A stretch of 64,000 bases of DNA from Anthoceros angustus. Its lineage: Eukaryota; Streptophyta; Anthocerotopsida; Anthocerotales; Anthocerotaceae. Within the stretch, counting starts at the first letter, position 1. Every line of letters starts with the position of its first letter. Shown here piece by piece: positions 22,115-33,485 of the stretch. Under the pieces are notes generated by a model. That model searched no databases, had not been told where the DNA came from, and worked only from the letters and a program-made list of their open reading frames with translations. The stretch covers positions 1 to 64,000 of the forward strand of contig VJWM01000227.1 in NCBI GenBank assembly GCA_010909165.1, given 5' to 3'. The position numbers and the translations under genes were made by a program.

Positions 22115-22757
22115 GTGGAAAAAGCTGCTGGCTCTTCCTGGTTTTGCGGACATCCAGCCGTCGCAAATCTTAGCCGATCTCGAGATTGTCCAGGTCCAGA
22201 GCTCCATTGCCTTCCTGGAGCGAAGCAAATCTTTCACCAAGCTTCCTTCTGGTCTTCGGGCTGTGTTCATAGTGGGAATCAGTCTGCATCATGTGTTGAA
22301 GTGGATGGCCATGGGCCAAGGGGAGGAGCGTCTGACGAACGCAACGAACTCACCAGCACGACCGAGTTCTCCCCCTCACCAGTGTCTCTCCAGTCGCAAG
22401 AGACGAGGGCTAGGCTACGTGAAGCTTCAGGAGCCTTATCGCAAGAGGCGATCCTCCGTAAGGGTACTGCGGTTGGGAGCCACCAAGGCGCGCAAATTTA
22501 CATGGCAGTTGCGGCCCAAGCTGCTGAGGCTGCGCTTCTTGTCTCCCGGACTGCTGCTGAAGAAACTGACCGGTGCTTTCCTCCGACTCGCCACCTTCTT
22601 TGCAGCCAAGCATGAGTTGCCCGCCGAGAAGGTGGTTGAAGGCATCCGTCTGCAGTTGCATCAGTCTGCGGCCTACATTGCCTACTTAGAAAGAACCATA
22701 GCTGAGGGCCGCTTCTACAGGAACGGCATGGCCATTTTGGACCTCAAAGATCTGTAG
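22115..22757 (+). CDS. Unrecognised small protein gene, structure uncertain
   Basis: The end is convincing: KVVEGIRLQLHQSAAYIAY, then RNGMAILDLKDL and a stop at 22757. Upstream, two frames look coding. In one, a basic run (KFTWQLRPKLLRLRFLSPGL) leads straight into the end. In the other, an Ala/Glu/Gln-rich frame could be spliced from a gtaaggg donor near 22457 to the ttgcag acceptor near 22606. A hydrophobic-looking LRAVFIVGISLHHVLKW precedes them at about 22255. I do not recognise the family. It lies 250 bp downstream of the FIST/LON gene, on the same strand. Confidence 0.35.
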
Positions 22758-24858
22758 TAAGAGTCTGCTTGTCTGCCATGGACAGCACTCTTCTCGTTAT
22801 GTCGAACTGCATTAGATAGAATAGAGCGGGTTCAGGTTCCATGTCTGAGGAGCTGAACACTTGCTCTATAGTCGGTTCTTTCATGTCCAGATCCGAGCAC
22901 ACAGGTTTGTCACGAATGCTGTAAGAATATACTTCTTCATGTCCCTGTTACCGCGTAGCCGCATGCCTCCCATAACAGTATGAACAATATTTGCTTCTGG
23001 TGACAATCCAAGGCTAAGAACACACCTACCGTGGTAGCGTTGCAAGCAACCTGCAAGAGTTATCATCAGGTCATGTCGGGCCGAAGCCCTTGGGACTCTC
23101 GAGGTCGTGTCCAGGTCACATTTGTTCGAAGATTAGGTCCAAGTTCATGACGTTGTGCATTATGCGTCTGCCTCCACGGAACAGTAGGAATGTAGGTAGT
23201 GTAACCCTACAACGACTCTACCGAAGACGGCTAACACATCTACAATATTAATTGTATAATGTTAGTGTTATACGGATGAAAATAAGATTTGGCTTGCAAG
23301 GTTAAGCACACAATAAGATAACAACGAGCGTGTTCACAAAGAGGGCTGAAGTGCCGTCTTCTCGGCACCGCCCGATCTACCACCTTCGGATGTCGCAGAG
23401 CGCTCAGCGACGTGCCGGCCAAGAGACGACTCGTTTCAGATGAGGAGGGCTAACTGCCGTCCTTCACGTTCGCGTGAATGCAGCCTCCAACTGTCGTCAA
23501 TCGTCGAGTTCCGCAATGACACGAGGAAAAAGGTTCCTTTGTTCCTTCTGCGTAGGTGTGTGAAGGGGATACGAGATTTTTCAGGCTGAAACAGACCGCA
23601 GTGCACAGCTTGCCAGCACTGAAGGAACAAGTCATCAGAACTCGTCCACTGCCCAAGAGTTATACACAAGAACCAATCTTGTCTGGATAAGCTGCCGGGT
23701 TGCGAATCCTCTCTTGTTTCCAGCTGAAACAGCCACCTGGTGAGGGGAGAGCACCGAATGCAACTAGCAGGAGTTGTCCGATGACCAGAATACTTGGAGG
23801 ACTACCCGACGTGAAAGCACAGCCCATCACCGTCCCCTGGTTCAGACCTGAAGAGCCATGGGGAGTTCGTCCAAGGCTTTCCCTGCAAGCCCTTCATCCA
23901 GTAACCAGAGTTTCGTTGATCCTTGAAAACTTCTCGACTCTCTTCCTTGCAGCCTCCTCCTGTTCCTCCATGATACTTCCCAACTCCCCACCCATCCTCC
24001 ACAACTTCCACAACCACAGCTTCCTCCTCCCACATTCCTCTGCTTATCCCCCTAGCTTCCACCATGTTGAATTTTTCGTTCTGCAATTTCTCCTCAGTGT
24101 CTTCCTTGCTGCAGATGAAAGTCCGTGCTGCACCTTGAGACCTTGATACTTCCTCAAGATGTGGAAATCTTTCTTCCTCCTTCCTCCGCTGCCTGACAGC
24201 CCCAGTCCTCAGCCCTGCTTCATTGCCAACATCATCATCCTCAAAAACAGCCTTTCTGACAGAGTCAGGAAGGCTTTCCTCTTTTCCTCTCGGCATCCCA
24301 AAACAGGCCCCGAAGCTGATATGCCAACTTCTCACTCTCGTTTGACGGAACTCGCAAGGCATCAATATCATAAACCCTGGTAACCTAGCTCTGTCGATGT
24401 CAGCTCACTTGAGCCATCACTGCTTCTTCAGCAGATGATCGTAGCTGCTAATGTCGTAGACGCTGGTTTCCTCCTCCCCTTCTCGTTTGATTCTCTGCCA
24501 CATTTTCTTTTCGGTATCTGACGAACATTCTCTACGGCCCCGGCTCACAGACGGACCCAGATAGTGACCACAGGACCCACAGACTATTCTGGCAAGGTGA
24601 TGTCGAGTTCGTCTGCATGAAGAGAAGAGTCCTTCTGTTCCTGGCGGAATTTCGAGACCCGATCGAAGCCCTGATTGTGGCCAAATCCATACGCCAGAAC
24701 CTTTAATTCAGGTGTTGGGTTCCAGCACGGAGTTCTGCAGAGGCCTCCTAACATCATGCCCAGCAAATTCCTAGGTTCATATTCCCTATTTTCGTCAGCG
24801 GTCCTACCATGTGGAGTTTGGACGAAGCTGATTGGGAAGACGTCGAATTGAAAAACAG
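22758..24858. other. Intergenic, no supported gene
   Basis: A 189-codon minus-strand open frame at 23802-24371 is Glu/Gly-rich without recognisable domains. The opposite strand has Ser/Pro/Leu-rich frames. I see nothing I can call a gene. Confidence 0.4.
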
Positions 24859-25212
24859 TGTATAGAGAAAAGACATTGTCCAGGCATAAGAAGCCTCTTA
24901 AGAAACGTCGTGTCCGTTCAAGCTAGGTTGGCTTATGCTAACGGATCGTTATTCCTAACACGCCTCCTTAAGCTAGACTAAAGAAAGCCTAGTTAGTTTA
25001 AGAACACTTAGTCTAAGCGGCTAGAAGTTAGCTTCATATTATAGTTATGACGGTTCAATAATCGTTTGTTTCAAGTTATAAAGATACTTTACTTGTTCCT
25101 TAATAAACAATCCTTTTCTTGCACAAGGTAGCTTGCACCTTCGCTCTAGCGCTCACAGCCTTACATTTCTAGTCTCCGCATTTGTGTTGCTAGATCCTAG
25201 CTATAATCTCCA
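24859..25212 (+). mobile_element. 5' LTR of copia element 1
   Basis: The sequence ends in ...ctcca two bases before a copia primer-binding site, and begins probably at tgtatagag (24859) or tgtccagg (24877). It holds a run of AT-rich signals (cttaataaac near 25100). No matching 3' LTR was found, so the left border is an estimate. Confidence 0.6.
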
Positions 25213-25214
25213 AA

Positions 25215-25226
25215 TGGTATCAGAGC
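25215..25226 (+). promoter_or_regulatory. Primer-binding site, initiator Met-tRNA
   Basis: tggtatcagagc is the standard Ty1/copia primer-binding site complementary to the 3' end of initiator methionine tRNA. It lies two bases after the LTR terminus. Confidence 0.9.
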
Positions 25227-25469
25227 TTCTTTCAGCAAGTGCGCAGGGCTCGGATCTCCTTGGCACCTGATCTACAAAATGCCAAGGCGCAGATTCGCAG
25301 CACCGTCCCTCAGACCGATCGACAGACAGAGGAACTCATCTCCTTTGCTCTGTCCTGATTGCAGATCTGAGGAACAACGCGCCCCACACTCAGCATCAGC
25401 AAGGAGGGGCGCACCGCCCGCCAGGAGGAATCGGAATTGATCCGCTTCGCCCCCTACATACGGTCGCCG

Positions 25470-25722
25470 TGATCTGTATCCGCACGACATCTCTGCAGCG
25501 CTTGAGTGCGTTACGAAGGACGTCTTCAACATGCGGAAGGACTCGCCCATCCGCAGCAAAGGAGTCAACAAAACTGTCATCCTTCGGCAACTGGGCACCC
25601 TCAGGATGCGAGTGAAGTCGAGAGAGGCCCTCATTAAAAGACTCTGTGAAGGCATCAAGTCACTCTATGTCTTATGTGAGGATTACTTGTCATCCGACCT
25701 TCCCAGTTCAGGCTTCTCTTGA
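25470..25722 (+). pseudogene. Unrelated coding-like stretch between PBS and gag
   Basis: A frame reading YGRRDLYPHDISAAL, FNMRKDSPIRSKGVNK and LIKRLCEGIKSLYVLCEDYL looks protein-like but is unlike gag. It ends in a stop at 25722. The gag frame also carries an extra N-terminal stretch (HTSDSKDEDDVYHISFLF) before the usual gag body. Both could be captured host sequence. I do not recognise the source. Confidence 0.3.
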
Positions 25723-27460
25723 GGCGGGGTTCCGTGCACCATGCTCTAAGCTGCCTTATTTCTATGCTACACACATCAGACTCGAAAGATGAGGACGATG
25801 TTTATCACATCTCTTTTTTGTTCGCTGATAAGTCTACCTACCCTGAGTGGGATTTCTCTCCTTCCAACCTTTTAGAAAGAGCCAGACAGTCGCAACTCCA
25901 GTCCGTTCTTCATACCATCCTCGACGCTGCAAACATGTCTGCAACCCCGGCGACACCTATTTTGAACCCCTTGAAAATAGAATTCCGCGACAAGGATAGG
26001 TTCAATGGCACAGACTACCAGATCGGGGCCATGAGACTCACCCAAATCTTTGAGGAGAATGAGCTGTTTTCCATCGTAGATGGAACAGAACCCAAGGTCA
26101 CAGTACCACCTAGATCGGCAGACGAAATCCTAGCCTGGGAGCGAAAGGATAGGCGTGCTCGTTTTATACTCATTGCTGCCTTAGAAAGAAATATGATGCC
26201 ACACACCATAGGTGCTAAAACCTCTAACGATGTGTGGAAAGTTTTTGAGTCTATCTACCAAGACAAGAGTTCTGAATCCCTTGTTCATGCGTACAGGGAT
26301 TTTTTCAACTTGAGGATGAAGGAAAATGAGCCAGTGGAGGCCTATATCAACAAGTACAGGACGCATCGGGCGAACCTAGCGTGCTGTGGCACCATACTCT
26401 CTGAAGTTCAAGCAGCAGTCAGCCTCCTAGCTTCATTACCAGAAAGTTACAGCAACTTCGTTGGAAGTCAGAATGCAACAATACACGCTGGAGTGAAGGC
26501 AGCAACCACAGGCCAACCTCCCAAGGTCACTCTTGAAGAAGTTATTGGAGCACTCCTTGCTGAAGAACGAGCACGTACGTTACATAAGGTTCGTGGCTCC
26601 AGTTCTAACAGCGGTGCAAGAGTGCTCTACTCCTCTAGAGGACGTGGTGGTTTCAGAGGCCGAGGCCGAGGACGTGGTATTCCCACATAGCCCCAGCAGT
26701 TCAACACCAACAACACCAAGAAGACTTTTGTGTGCAACTGGTGCAAGATTTCCGGTCATTTTGAACGTGACTGTCGCAAGAAGAAGCAAGGGGAACCTCG
26801 TCGTGACAGCCCACCAGCAGAGAGCAACCTCACTACTAGCAAGGCTCAGCAGCCCACTATCCTGGCAGTCTGTTTGTCATCTATCCAAGCCCAGTCCAAT
26901 TCATGTTTTTTAGATTATGGTGCCACTAGTCACATCTGCTTTGACAAAACTGCTTATTCCAGATTTATATCTGCTGACGATTCTAAACAATTTGTACTCC
27001 TTGGTGATGATAGTGGTCTTTCCATAAAGGGGTTTGGTTCAGTAGCTGTGGTTCTGCCAAATTCTGCTCACCTCACTCTTACAGATGTCCTTTATGTGCC
27101 CTCAATGACTAAAAATCTCGTGTCCGTCATGAAGTTGGCACAGGAACACGACTGCCGAGTGACTTTTGATCAGCAAGGGTGTACCATATCCAGGTCAGGT
27201 CAGAACCTCTTCAAAGGGTCTTGCTACCATGATCTTTACCTTCTAGACGTTTTTACTGTCTTTGCAGACACCCCCCATGCACATGTTGCAAGTACACCTT
27301 CCACTCAACTCTGGCATTGTCGTTTAGGTCATGTCAACTTCCAACGTCTAGCTACCCTGAACAAAGGTGAGACATACAAAGAACCACTTTATTTTTCTTT
27401 TGATGCTGATGCCTTCTGTGAGGCTTGCCAGCTTAGTAAAGCCCACAGTTTGCCATACAA

Positions 27461-27550
27461 GGACAAAGACCTCAGCCGTGCCAATGGTCTACTTCACACA
27501 ATACAGGACAAAGACCTCAGCCGTGCCAATGGTCTACTTCACACAATACA
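27461..27550 (+). repeat. In-frame 45-bp tandem duplication in pol
   Basis: Two exact copies of a 45-bp unit (15 codons, DLSRANGLLHTI core) lie just before the first integrase aspartate. The reading frame stays open through both. Confidence 0.95.
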
Positions 27551-28165
27551 CAGTGACATCTGTGGGCCTATGTCCACTAGTTCCTTCGGTGGAGGAGATT
27601 ACTTTATTACCTTCATCGATGAGTGGAGCAGATACTGCGTTGTGTACATTTTGAAACACAAAGGTGAGGCTTTGGACTGTTTCAAGTCATATGTGAGATT
27701 TGCTCAATGCCAGACTTCTTGCAAGGTACGCATCCTGCGTATAGACAATGGAGGTGAGTACACAAGCAATGCTTTCAACTCCTTTTGCGATCAAGAAGGG
27801 ATTCTGCATCAACTCACTGTACCTTACACACCTCAGCAAAATGCCTTCTCTGAAAGAAAGAACAGAACGTTGCAAGAAGCTACTCTAGCATCACTTTCGT
27901 TTGCTGGACTCACACGTGGTTACTGGGCTGAAGCTTTAATGGTAGCAAACTATGTCCAGAATCGCCTTCCCACTAAGGAGCTTGGAAAGATCACTCCATT
28001 TGAGCGCTAGACGGGCAAGAAACCACGAGTTCAGCATCTTCGGATTTTTGGAGCACCTGCTTATGCCTTGGTCCCTCATTCTCAACAATCAAAGCTTGAT
28101 CCCAAGGCCTCCAGGCATGTTTTTGTTGGCTATTCAAAAGAGGTGGAAGGATATAAATTGTTCAA

Positions 28166-28295
28166 TCAACAGTGTTTCTCAGCATAGGGGTTTGTCTCCG
28201 AACCCCATTTTGGCCCCAACCATCCAGAAATGCACATGTCTCATTTCACTGTTTTCAATGATTTGCAAACCTACAGCCCATGCATCCGAGCCCAA
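28166..28295 (-). mobile_element. Terminal fragment of the TIR element family
   Basis: From gtttctcagcatagggg onward, about 125 bp match the right end of the TIR element at 36440-36556, in reverse orientation. Shared blocks include tttgtctccgaaccccat, agaaatgcacatgtct and ccatgcatccgagccca. The copia 1 coding sequence stops exactly where this match begins. Confidence 0.7.
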
Positions 28296-28390
28296 AAGAA
28301 GACCTAATGTGCCCACCGTCCGTACAAATGCCGGACATACATTTGTACCAAGTGGCCGAATGACTGGCGCACTTATGCTCCAAAGAACTA

Positions 28391-28412
28391 GAGTGCGCCG
28401 GACGTCCGGCGC
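28391..28412. repeat. Perfect 22-bp palindrome
   Basis: The half-site gtgcgccggac is followed directly by its reverse complement. The identical palindrome recurs at about 34556, and half or degenerate versions lie at 30887, 32445, 34497, 34619, 34692 and 34753. Confidence 0.85.
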
Positions 28413-28419
28413 ACTTATA

Positions 28420-29080
28420 CTCCAAAGAGGTGCAATACACTGGGTTTGGAGAGGGTTGCGTCAATACTTGTGTAGGCAAACACTTTCGTTCAAGTTGCCT
28501 GTGCACACATACCACCGCACCAACACTCACATCAATTCTCTTTTCAAACCCCGTGATTCGTGAGCAATCCGGATGGCGTGCATACCGTCTGACCGCCCTC
28601 CGTGTCGAGATAAGCCGACTTAGATCTGCAGCATTAGGCTCAGCGAGAATTGGACACGGTAAAGGATGGTGAGGCCTCCTCAACCCTTCTTGATCAAACT
28701 CTTCAAAGCTTACATTTCTTCTTGTCAAGTCCGCCGCTTTCAACCTTAATCTACCCATGGGTGGCACATGGAGCAAGTCGATCTTAAATTCAAAATCTCC
28801 GCAAAGCTTGGCTATAATTGCCTCGAACACTGCGCCATAGTAGTGGGCGCCATAAAGGTATAGATGTCCTCCTTTAGAGCCTCACCAACTACTCACCATT
28901 TGGTCAATATCCCCAACTAGGGCGACGCCTCTTCTTCGACATACCGGTTCTCACTAGGTTTTGGCATGTGCAGATGCTCTCTTATACTTATGTTCGACTG
29001 CATCCGACAGGCTTTCATTACTCAAGGACAAATCATCTATTCTATTTATTTTCTTGCTTCTCTGCAAAACATTGTACCAA
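28420..29080. other. Repeat-derived, no gene seen
   Basis: Open frames exist on both strands but show no domain. The region lies between the TIR-family fragment and a scrambled copy of the 43.8-44.8 kb gene. Confidence 0.4.
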
Positions 29081-29084
29081 TTTT

Positions 29085-29490
29085 TATCCCGTGGTTGTCA
29101 AGGATTAGTGGACATGGTTGATGTTGAGTTTATATCTCTAAAGATAGCTATCTATCTTTTAATACATTGTTGTTTATAAGCTCAAATCTTTTGAAACTCA
29201 TTTCAAGCTAGATGTCCGAGGTTGAACTTCGTAGTTTGTAAACCGCTAACATCAAGATCCACTTCTCTCCCCATATCTATAATTTGAAATTTTCAAAATA
29301 AGTATGTTTTTAAAAACATACATATTAGCAAATTGTGAATACACATGTACCCATGCAAAATCCAATTGAAGGAAACTATAAGGTTGCTTATGTGTCACAC
29401 ATATGTAGCCTTTAAGTCTTTCTTTTTCAAAGACAGCTTGTTCAAGATTCAAATTGATATCAATATTATCTATGAGAAACATATATTAAT
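29085..29490. pseudogene. Scrambled partial copy of the 43.8-44.8 kb gene
   Basis: 29085-29155 on the plus strand encodes RGCQGLVDMVDVEFISLK, matching the minus-strand gene's DGCQGLVNMVDGEFISIN. 29175-29290 matches the gene's start region (cttcgtagtttRtaaa, gatccacttctct) in the opposite orientation, and upstream flank similarity continues to about 29550. So the copy holds an inversion breakpoint near 29160 and is not functional. Confidence 0.7.
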
Positions 29491-29559
29491 GTACATTGTT
29501 TTAACAAGCACGGTGGAAGGATATAACCCTCACCTCACCAACTCGATAGTGAAGGATAG

Positions 29560-29811
29560 TGTGACAGCCCATAATGGTGGAAAGAGGAGAGGAGAGGAGG
29601 AAGCAAATGGATCTCACTCACATTGAGATGAGGCTTTGGGGGTATTTATACCCTCCAACAGGGCTCCCTAGGAAGGTCCACAAGAAGCCCCTAGGAAACT
29701 GCGCAAGAAGCTTCCTAGTGATTAGCTTCAGCTAAACTAATGATACTTAACTGACACCTAACTTAGACTAAGCGTATTAGTCTAAATACATTGGGCTTTA
29801 ATACCCTTACA
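29560..29811 (-). mobile_element. 3' LTR of copia element 2 (minus strand)
   Basis: Read on the minus strand, a polypurine-type tract (aagtgggaggt) is followed by tgtaaggg..., and the segment ends ...gctgtcaca. This gives TGT...ACA borders typical of copia LTRs, 252 bp long. A TATA-like tttataccc lies inside (near 29644). The partner LTR was not found. Confidence 0.5.
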
Positions 29812-29819
29812 ACCTCCCA

Positions 29820-30512
29820 CTTAAAGGCCAATTTACCTTCGTAGAAGAATGGACTACCGCATGCCCATCAGTGTCCGAGCTTGTGGAAATTGCTCCGTAG
29901 AGAGTCCCTTGGTAAGAATATCTCAGGTTCTGGTGTGAACCTTGACAAGTTGTACCCTCTTGTCATCCAACACCTCTCGAATGAAGTGATACTTCACATC
30001 CACATGTTTAGTCTTCGCATGAAACATCGGATTCTTTGCCAATTGATAGCACTGCTATCACAATGCAACACCGGCAGCTCAACCTTGATCCCCAAGTCTC
30101 CACTAAACGAGCAAGCCATATGGCTTCCTTGCAAGCCTCGCTGCAACATACTCGGCCTGTGGTAGATAGCATAATGCACGATCGCAAACGAGATCGCCAT
30201 GAGATCGCCTCCAAAGGCACATGAAGACATAACGATGTGGACCTCCTTTTGTCCATATCCCCATAATCGGCATGTACCCAACCACACATGCATCTTCACT
30301 ACCAAAACATATGCACAAAGCTTTTGTACCATTCGGATACCTCATAACTCCTTTTATCGCCTCCAATGCTTCTTGCTGTGGTTTGACATAAACTCGCTAA
30401 CCACTCCCACCGCAAAGGCAATGTCGACGTGTAGCAATCATTGCATACATCAAACTCCCTACAGCTGATGAGTATAGGACCTTCTCCATTTCAGCTTTGT
30501 CCTCCAACTGCG
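29820..30512 (-). pseudogene. Copia element 2: reverse transcriptase end and RNase H
   Basis: The minus strand reads LEDKAEMEKV, SSAVGSLMYAM (reverse transcriptase end), then AIKGVMRYPNGTK, CFGSEDACVVGY, AEYVAA-like AEYVAARLARK and the terminal LHCDSSA region of copia RNase H. Frameshifts are frequent. It is the 3' half of the pol gene interrupted by the 30513-36556 insertion. Confidence 0.85.
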
Positions 30513-33485
30513 TCTCTCAGATTGGGGTTATTCTCCACTAAAAGGGACTAGGCAAGCAAAGGACCAAAAATAACCCCTCAAACGGGTTAAAAGGCACCCT
30601 TGAAAACTGTGGGAAGACATGTCTACTTGACATTATTCATGTACTTTTCTCTCACGCTCTTTCGCAAACAGGTATAAGCTATTGAAGGTTCCTCGGTTTC
30701 AACAATGACAGGATTTCGTGAATTTTGGACAGTACCAGGACTATTAAACACCTATTTCGCAGCCCAAGAGCTTCCGAAAGGTGGTGGAAACAAGGCAAGC
30801 CAACCCTTTGTAGTCCGTAAACCAAACTCCATAGGGCGTTTTGATCCGAGAATGCAAAAGAAGCGAGTCAATCAAGAACGGACCAATCGCCGGACGTCGC
30901 CCAACTGGAACAAGTCCCCGATCCCGTCCAAAACTGCGTTGCGCGACTCGATTGTCTGCAAACGGCAGTTGCCGCAGCGTCTCGGGCGATTGAAGTTCTC
31001 AACTCCCACGAGGGTAGGTTGAGCTAGTACTTTTTGCGGCCGGCTTGTTTATATACGCGTTTTCATATCTCATGCCTTGTTGCAAATCCTCGACCAGAGC
31101 ATGAAGTTCTAAGCGCACCTGAAGTTGTATTTCTTTTCTGGAGCTTTGTGGGCAGCAGTCTTAGCTCGAGTTGTGAAAACATTTGTCAGAGGTCTGACAC
31201 CCTCTTTGCGTGACATTTAATTGCCAGAGGGGTTGTATTTTGCGTCAACGGATGGAGACATTGAAACTACTCTCCTAGCCCCGCCATACGGTTCGGTCAC
31301 ATCAAGTCTCACGACAAACACAAAACAGTCAATCCTTTGGTATTGAGTTCAATTTCAATAATATTGTCCGATATATTGGTTCTTAATTCCGTCGATTTAG
31401 GGTTCACAATGAAGCTCTGTCAAGTCTTCAAGCGCACATTTACGCCTTAAGAGGTTTGCATTCCAAACCCTAATTGGTTGTCCTCTTTTGCCAACCCTAG
31501 GCAGCTTACACCCACGTTCTTGTTTACACTCGCGGCTTCCATCACATTCTCGAGGACCTCCGTGTAAGCTCCCTTTCCCTTTTGCCAACCCTAGGCAGCT
31601 TACACCCACGTTCTTGTTTACACTCGCGGCTTCCGCTGTTTACTCCCGAGGACCTCCATGTAAGCTCCCTTTCCTTCTGTTTACTCTTGACGTCATCATG
31701 GCCTCATCCTTGGGCACCTCTACGTGACTGAAGCGAAAGAAGCAGAAAGAGGCTGCGGATTCCGGACTTGGTGGCTCCACCGCCTCACCGACAGCTGGAC
31801 AACTAGATGCAGACTTAAGGGTGGAAACGAAGAAGCTCCCATGCAAGCAGAAATCGGGAGATGAGGGCACCGACCGCAAACCCGAATGCGGAGGCAGCTT
31901 GAAGTCAGCCCAAGTGAGCACGACCTCGAAGAATCAAGACGCCCCACCGCAAAGGCAATGTCGACGTAGCAATCATTGCATACATCAAACTCCCTACAGC
32001 TGATGAGTATAGGACCTTCTCCATTTCAGCTTTGTCCTCCAACAGCGTCTCTCAGCATTGGGGTTATTCTCCACTAAAAGGGACTAGGCAAGCAAAGGAC
32101 CAAAAATAACCCCTCAAAACGGGCCAAAAGGCACCTGCTTCAGAAAACCAGGTGGGAAGACATGTCTACTTCGACATTATTCATGTACTTTTCTCTCACG
32201 CTCTTTCGCAAACAGGGTATAAGCTATTGAAGGTTCCTCGGTTTCAGCTTCAGTCGACAGGGATTTCAGGAATTTTGGACAGGTACCAGGACTATTAAAC
32301 ACCTATTTCGCAGTCCAAGAGCTTCCGAGCAGGGTGGAAACAAGGCAAGCCAAACCCTTTGTAGTCCAGAAACCAAACTCCATAGGGCGTTTTCAGCATC
32401 CGAGAATGCAAAAGAAGCGAGTCAATCGAAGAACGGACCAATTGCGCCGGACGTTCGGCCCAATCAGTGGAACAAGTCCCCGATCCCGTCCAAAACTGCG
32501 TTGCGCGACTCGATTGTCTGCAAACGGCAGTTGCCGCAGCGTCTTGGGCGATTGAAGTTCTCAACTCCCACGAGGGTAGGTTGAGCTAGTACTTTTTGCG
32601 GCCGGCTTGTTTATATACGCGTTTTCATATCTCATGCCTTGTTGCAAATCCTCGACCGGAGCATGAAGTTCTAAGCGCACTCAAGTTGTATTTCTCCGGA
32701 GCTTTGTGGGCAGCCTTAGCTCGAGTTGTGAAAACATTTGTCAGAGGTCTGACACCCTCTTTGCGTGACATTTAATTGCCAGAGGGGTTGTATTTTGCGT
32801 CAACGGATGGAGACATTGAAACTACTCTCCTAGCCCCGCCATACGGTTCGGTCACATCAAGTCTGACAAACACAAAACAGTCAATCCTTTGGTATTGAGT
32901 TCAATTTCTGAATAATATTGTCCGATATATTGGTTCTTAATTCCGGTCGATTTAGGGTTCACAATGAAGCTCCTGTCAAGTCTTCAAGCGCACATTTACG
33001 TCTTAAGAGGTTTGCATTCCAAACCCTAATTGGTTGTCCTCTTTTGCCAACCCTAGGCAGCTTACACCCACGTTCTTGTTTACACTCGCGGCTTCCACTG
33101 TTTACTCCCGAGGACCTCCGTGTAAGCTCCCTTTCCCTTTTGCCAACCCTAGGCAGCTTACACCCACGTTCTTGTTTACACTCGGCTCACTGCTTACTCG
33201 AGGACCTCCGTAAGCTCCTTCCTTCGCTTACTCTTGACGTCATCATGGCCTCATCCTTGGGCACCTCTACGTGACTGAAGCGAAAGAAGCAGAAAGAGGC
33301 TGCGGATTCCGGACTTGGTGGCTCCACCGCCTCACCGACAGCTGGACAACTAGATGCAGACTTAAGGGTGGAAACGAAGAAGCTCCCATGCAGCAGGAAA
33401 TCGGGAGATGAGGGCACCCCGACCGCAAACCCAGAATGCGGAGGCAGCTTGAAGTCAGCTCAAGTGAGCACGACCTCGAAGAATC
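30411..33485 (+). repeat. Two tandem copies of a ~1.54-kb unit
   Basis: Copy A is 30411-31947 and copy B is 31948 to about 33485. Each starts in copia reverse transcriptase (ccgcaaaggcaatgtcgacg), crosses the TIR-element border, and covers the presumed promoter and first exon of the methyltransferase-like gene. The copies differ by many small indels and substitutions, so this is not a simple assembly repeat. Copy A is cut off at the rejoining point (aatcaagacg). Confidence 0.9.
32608..32618 (+). promoter_or_regulatory. Candidate TATA box, methyltransferase-like gene
   Basis: ttatatacgcg lies about 640 bp upstream of the first ATG candidate (33245). An identical element sits in copy A at about 31048. 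Assigned by position only. Confidence 0.25.

Larger units (their letters stand above)
25227..28170 (+). mobile_element. Copia element 1 internal region (gag-pol, defective)
   Basis: The gag frame (25719-26690) has a UBN2/Retrotran_gag body from about 25935 (MSATPATPIL; FESIYQDKSSESL; NLRMKENEPVEAY) and an Arg/Gly tail, then a TAG stop. Pol (from about 26693) has a CCHC knuckle (CNWCKISGHFERDC) and a protease in which the usual DSGA reads DYGA (LDYGATSHI). It continues with a GAG-pre-integrase (LWHCRLGHVNF; CEACQLSKAH) and an integrase with its acidic residues in HSDICGP, RIDNGGEY and FSERKNR. A TAG at 28008 interrupts the frame, which then continues (TGKKPRVQHLRIFGAPAYAL) to about 28165, where a foreign repeat begins. 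Reverse transcriptase, RNase H and the 3' LTR are absent. The element cannot move by itself. Confidence 0.9.

Noticed and set aside
23802-24371. 189-codon minus-strand frame, Glu/Gly-rich
   Set aside because: No domain, no splice context and low-complexity composition. The opposite strand is equally open.
24859-28300. Intact autonomous copia element
   Set aside because: It lacks reverse transcriptase, RNase H and a 3' LTR and has stops at 26688 and 28008.
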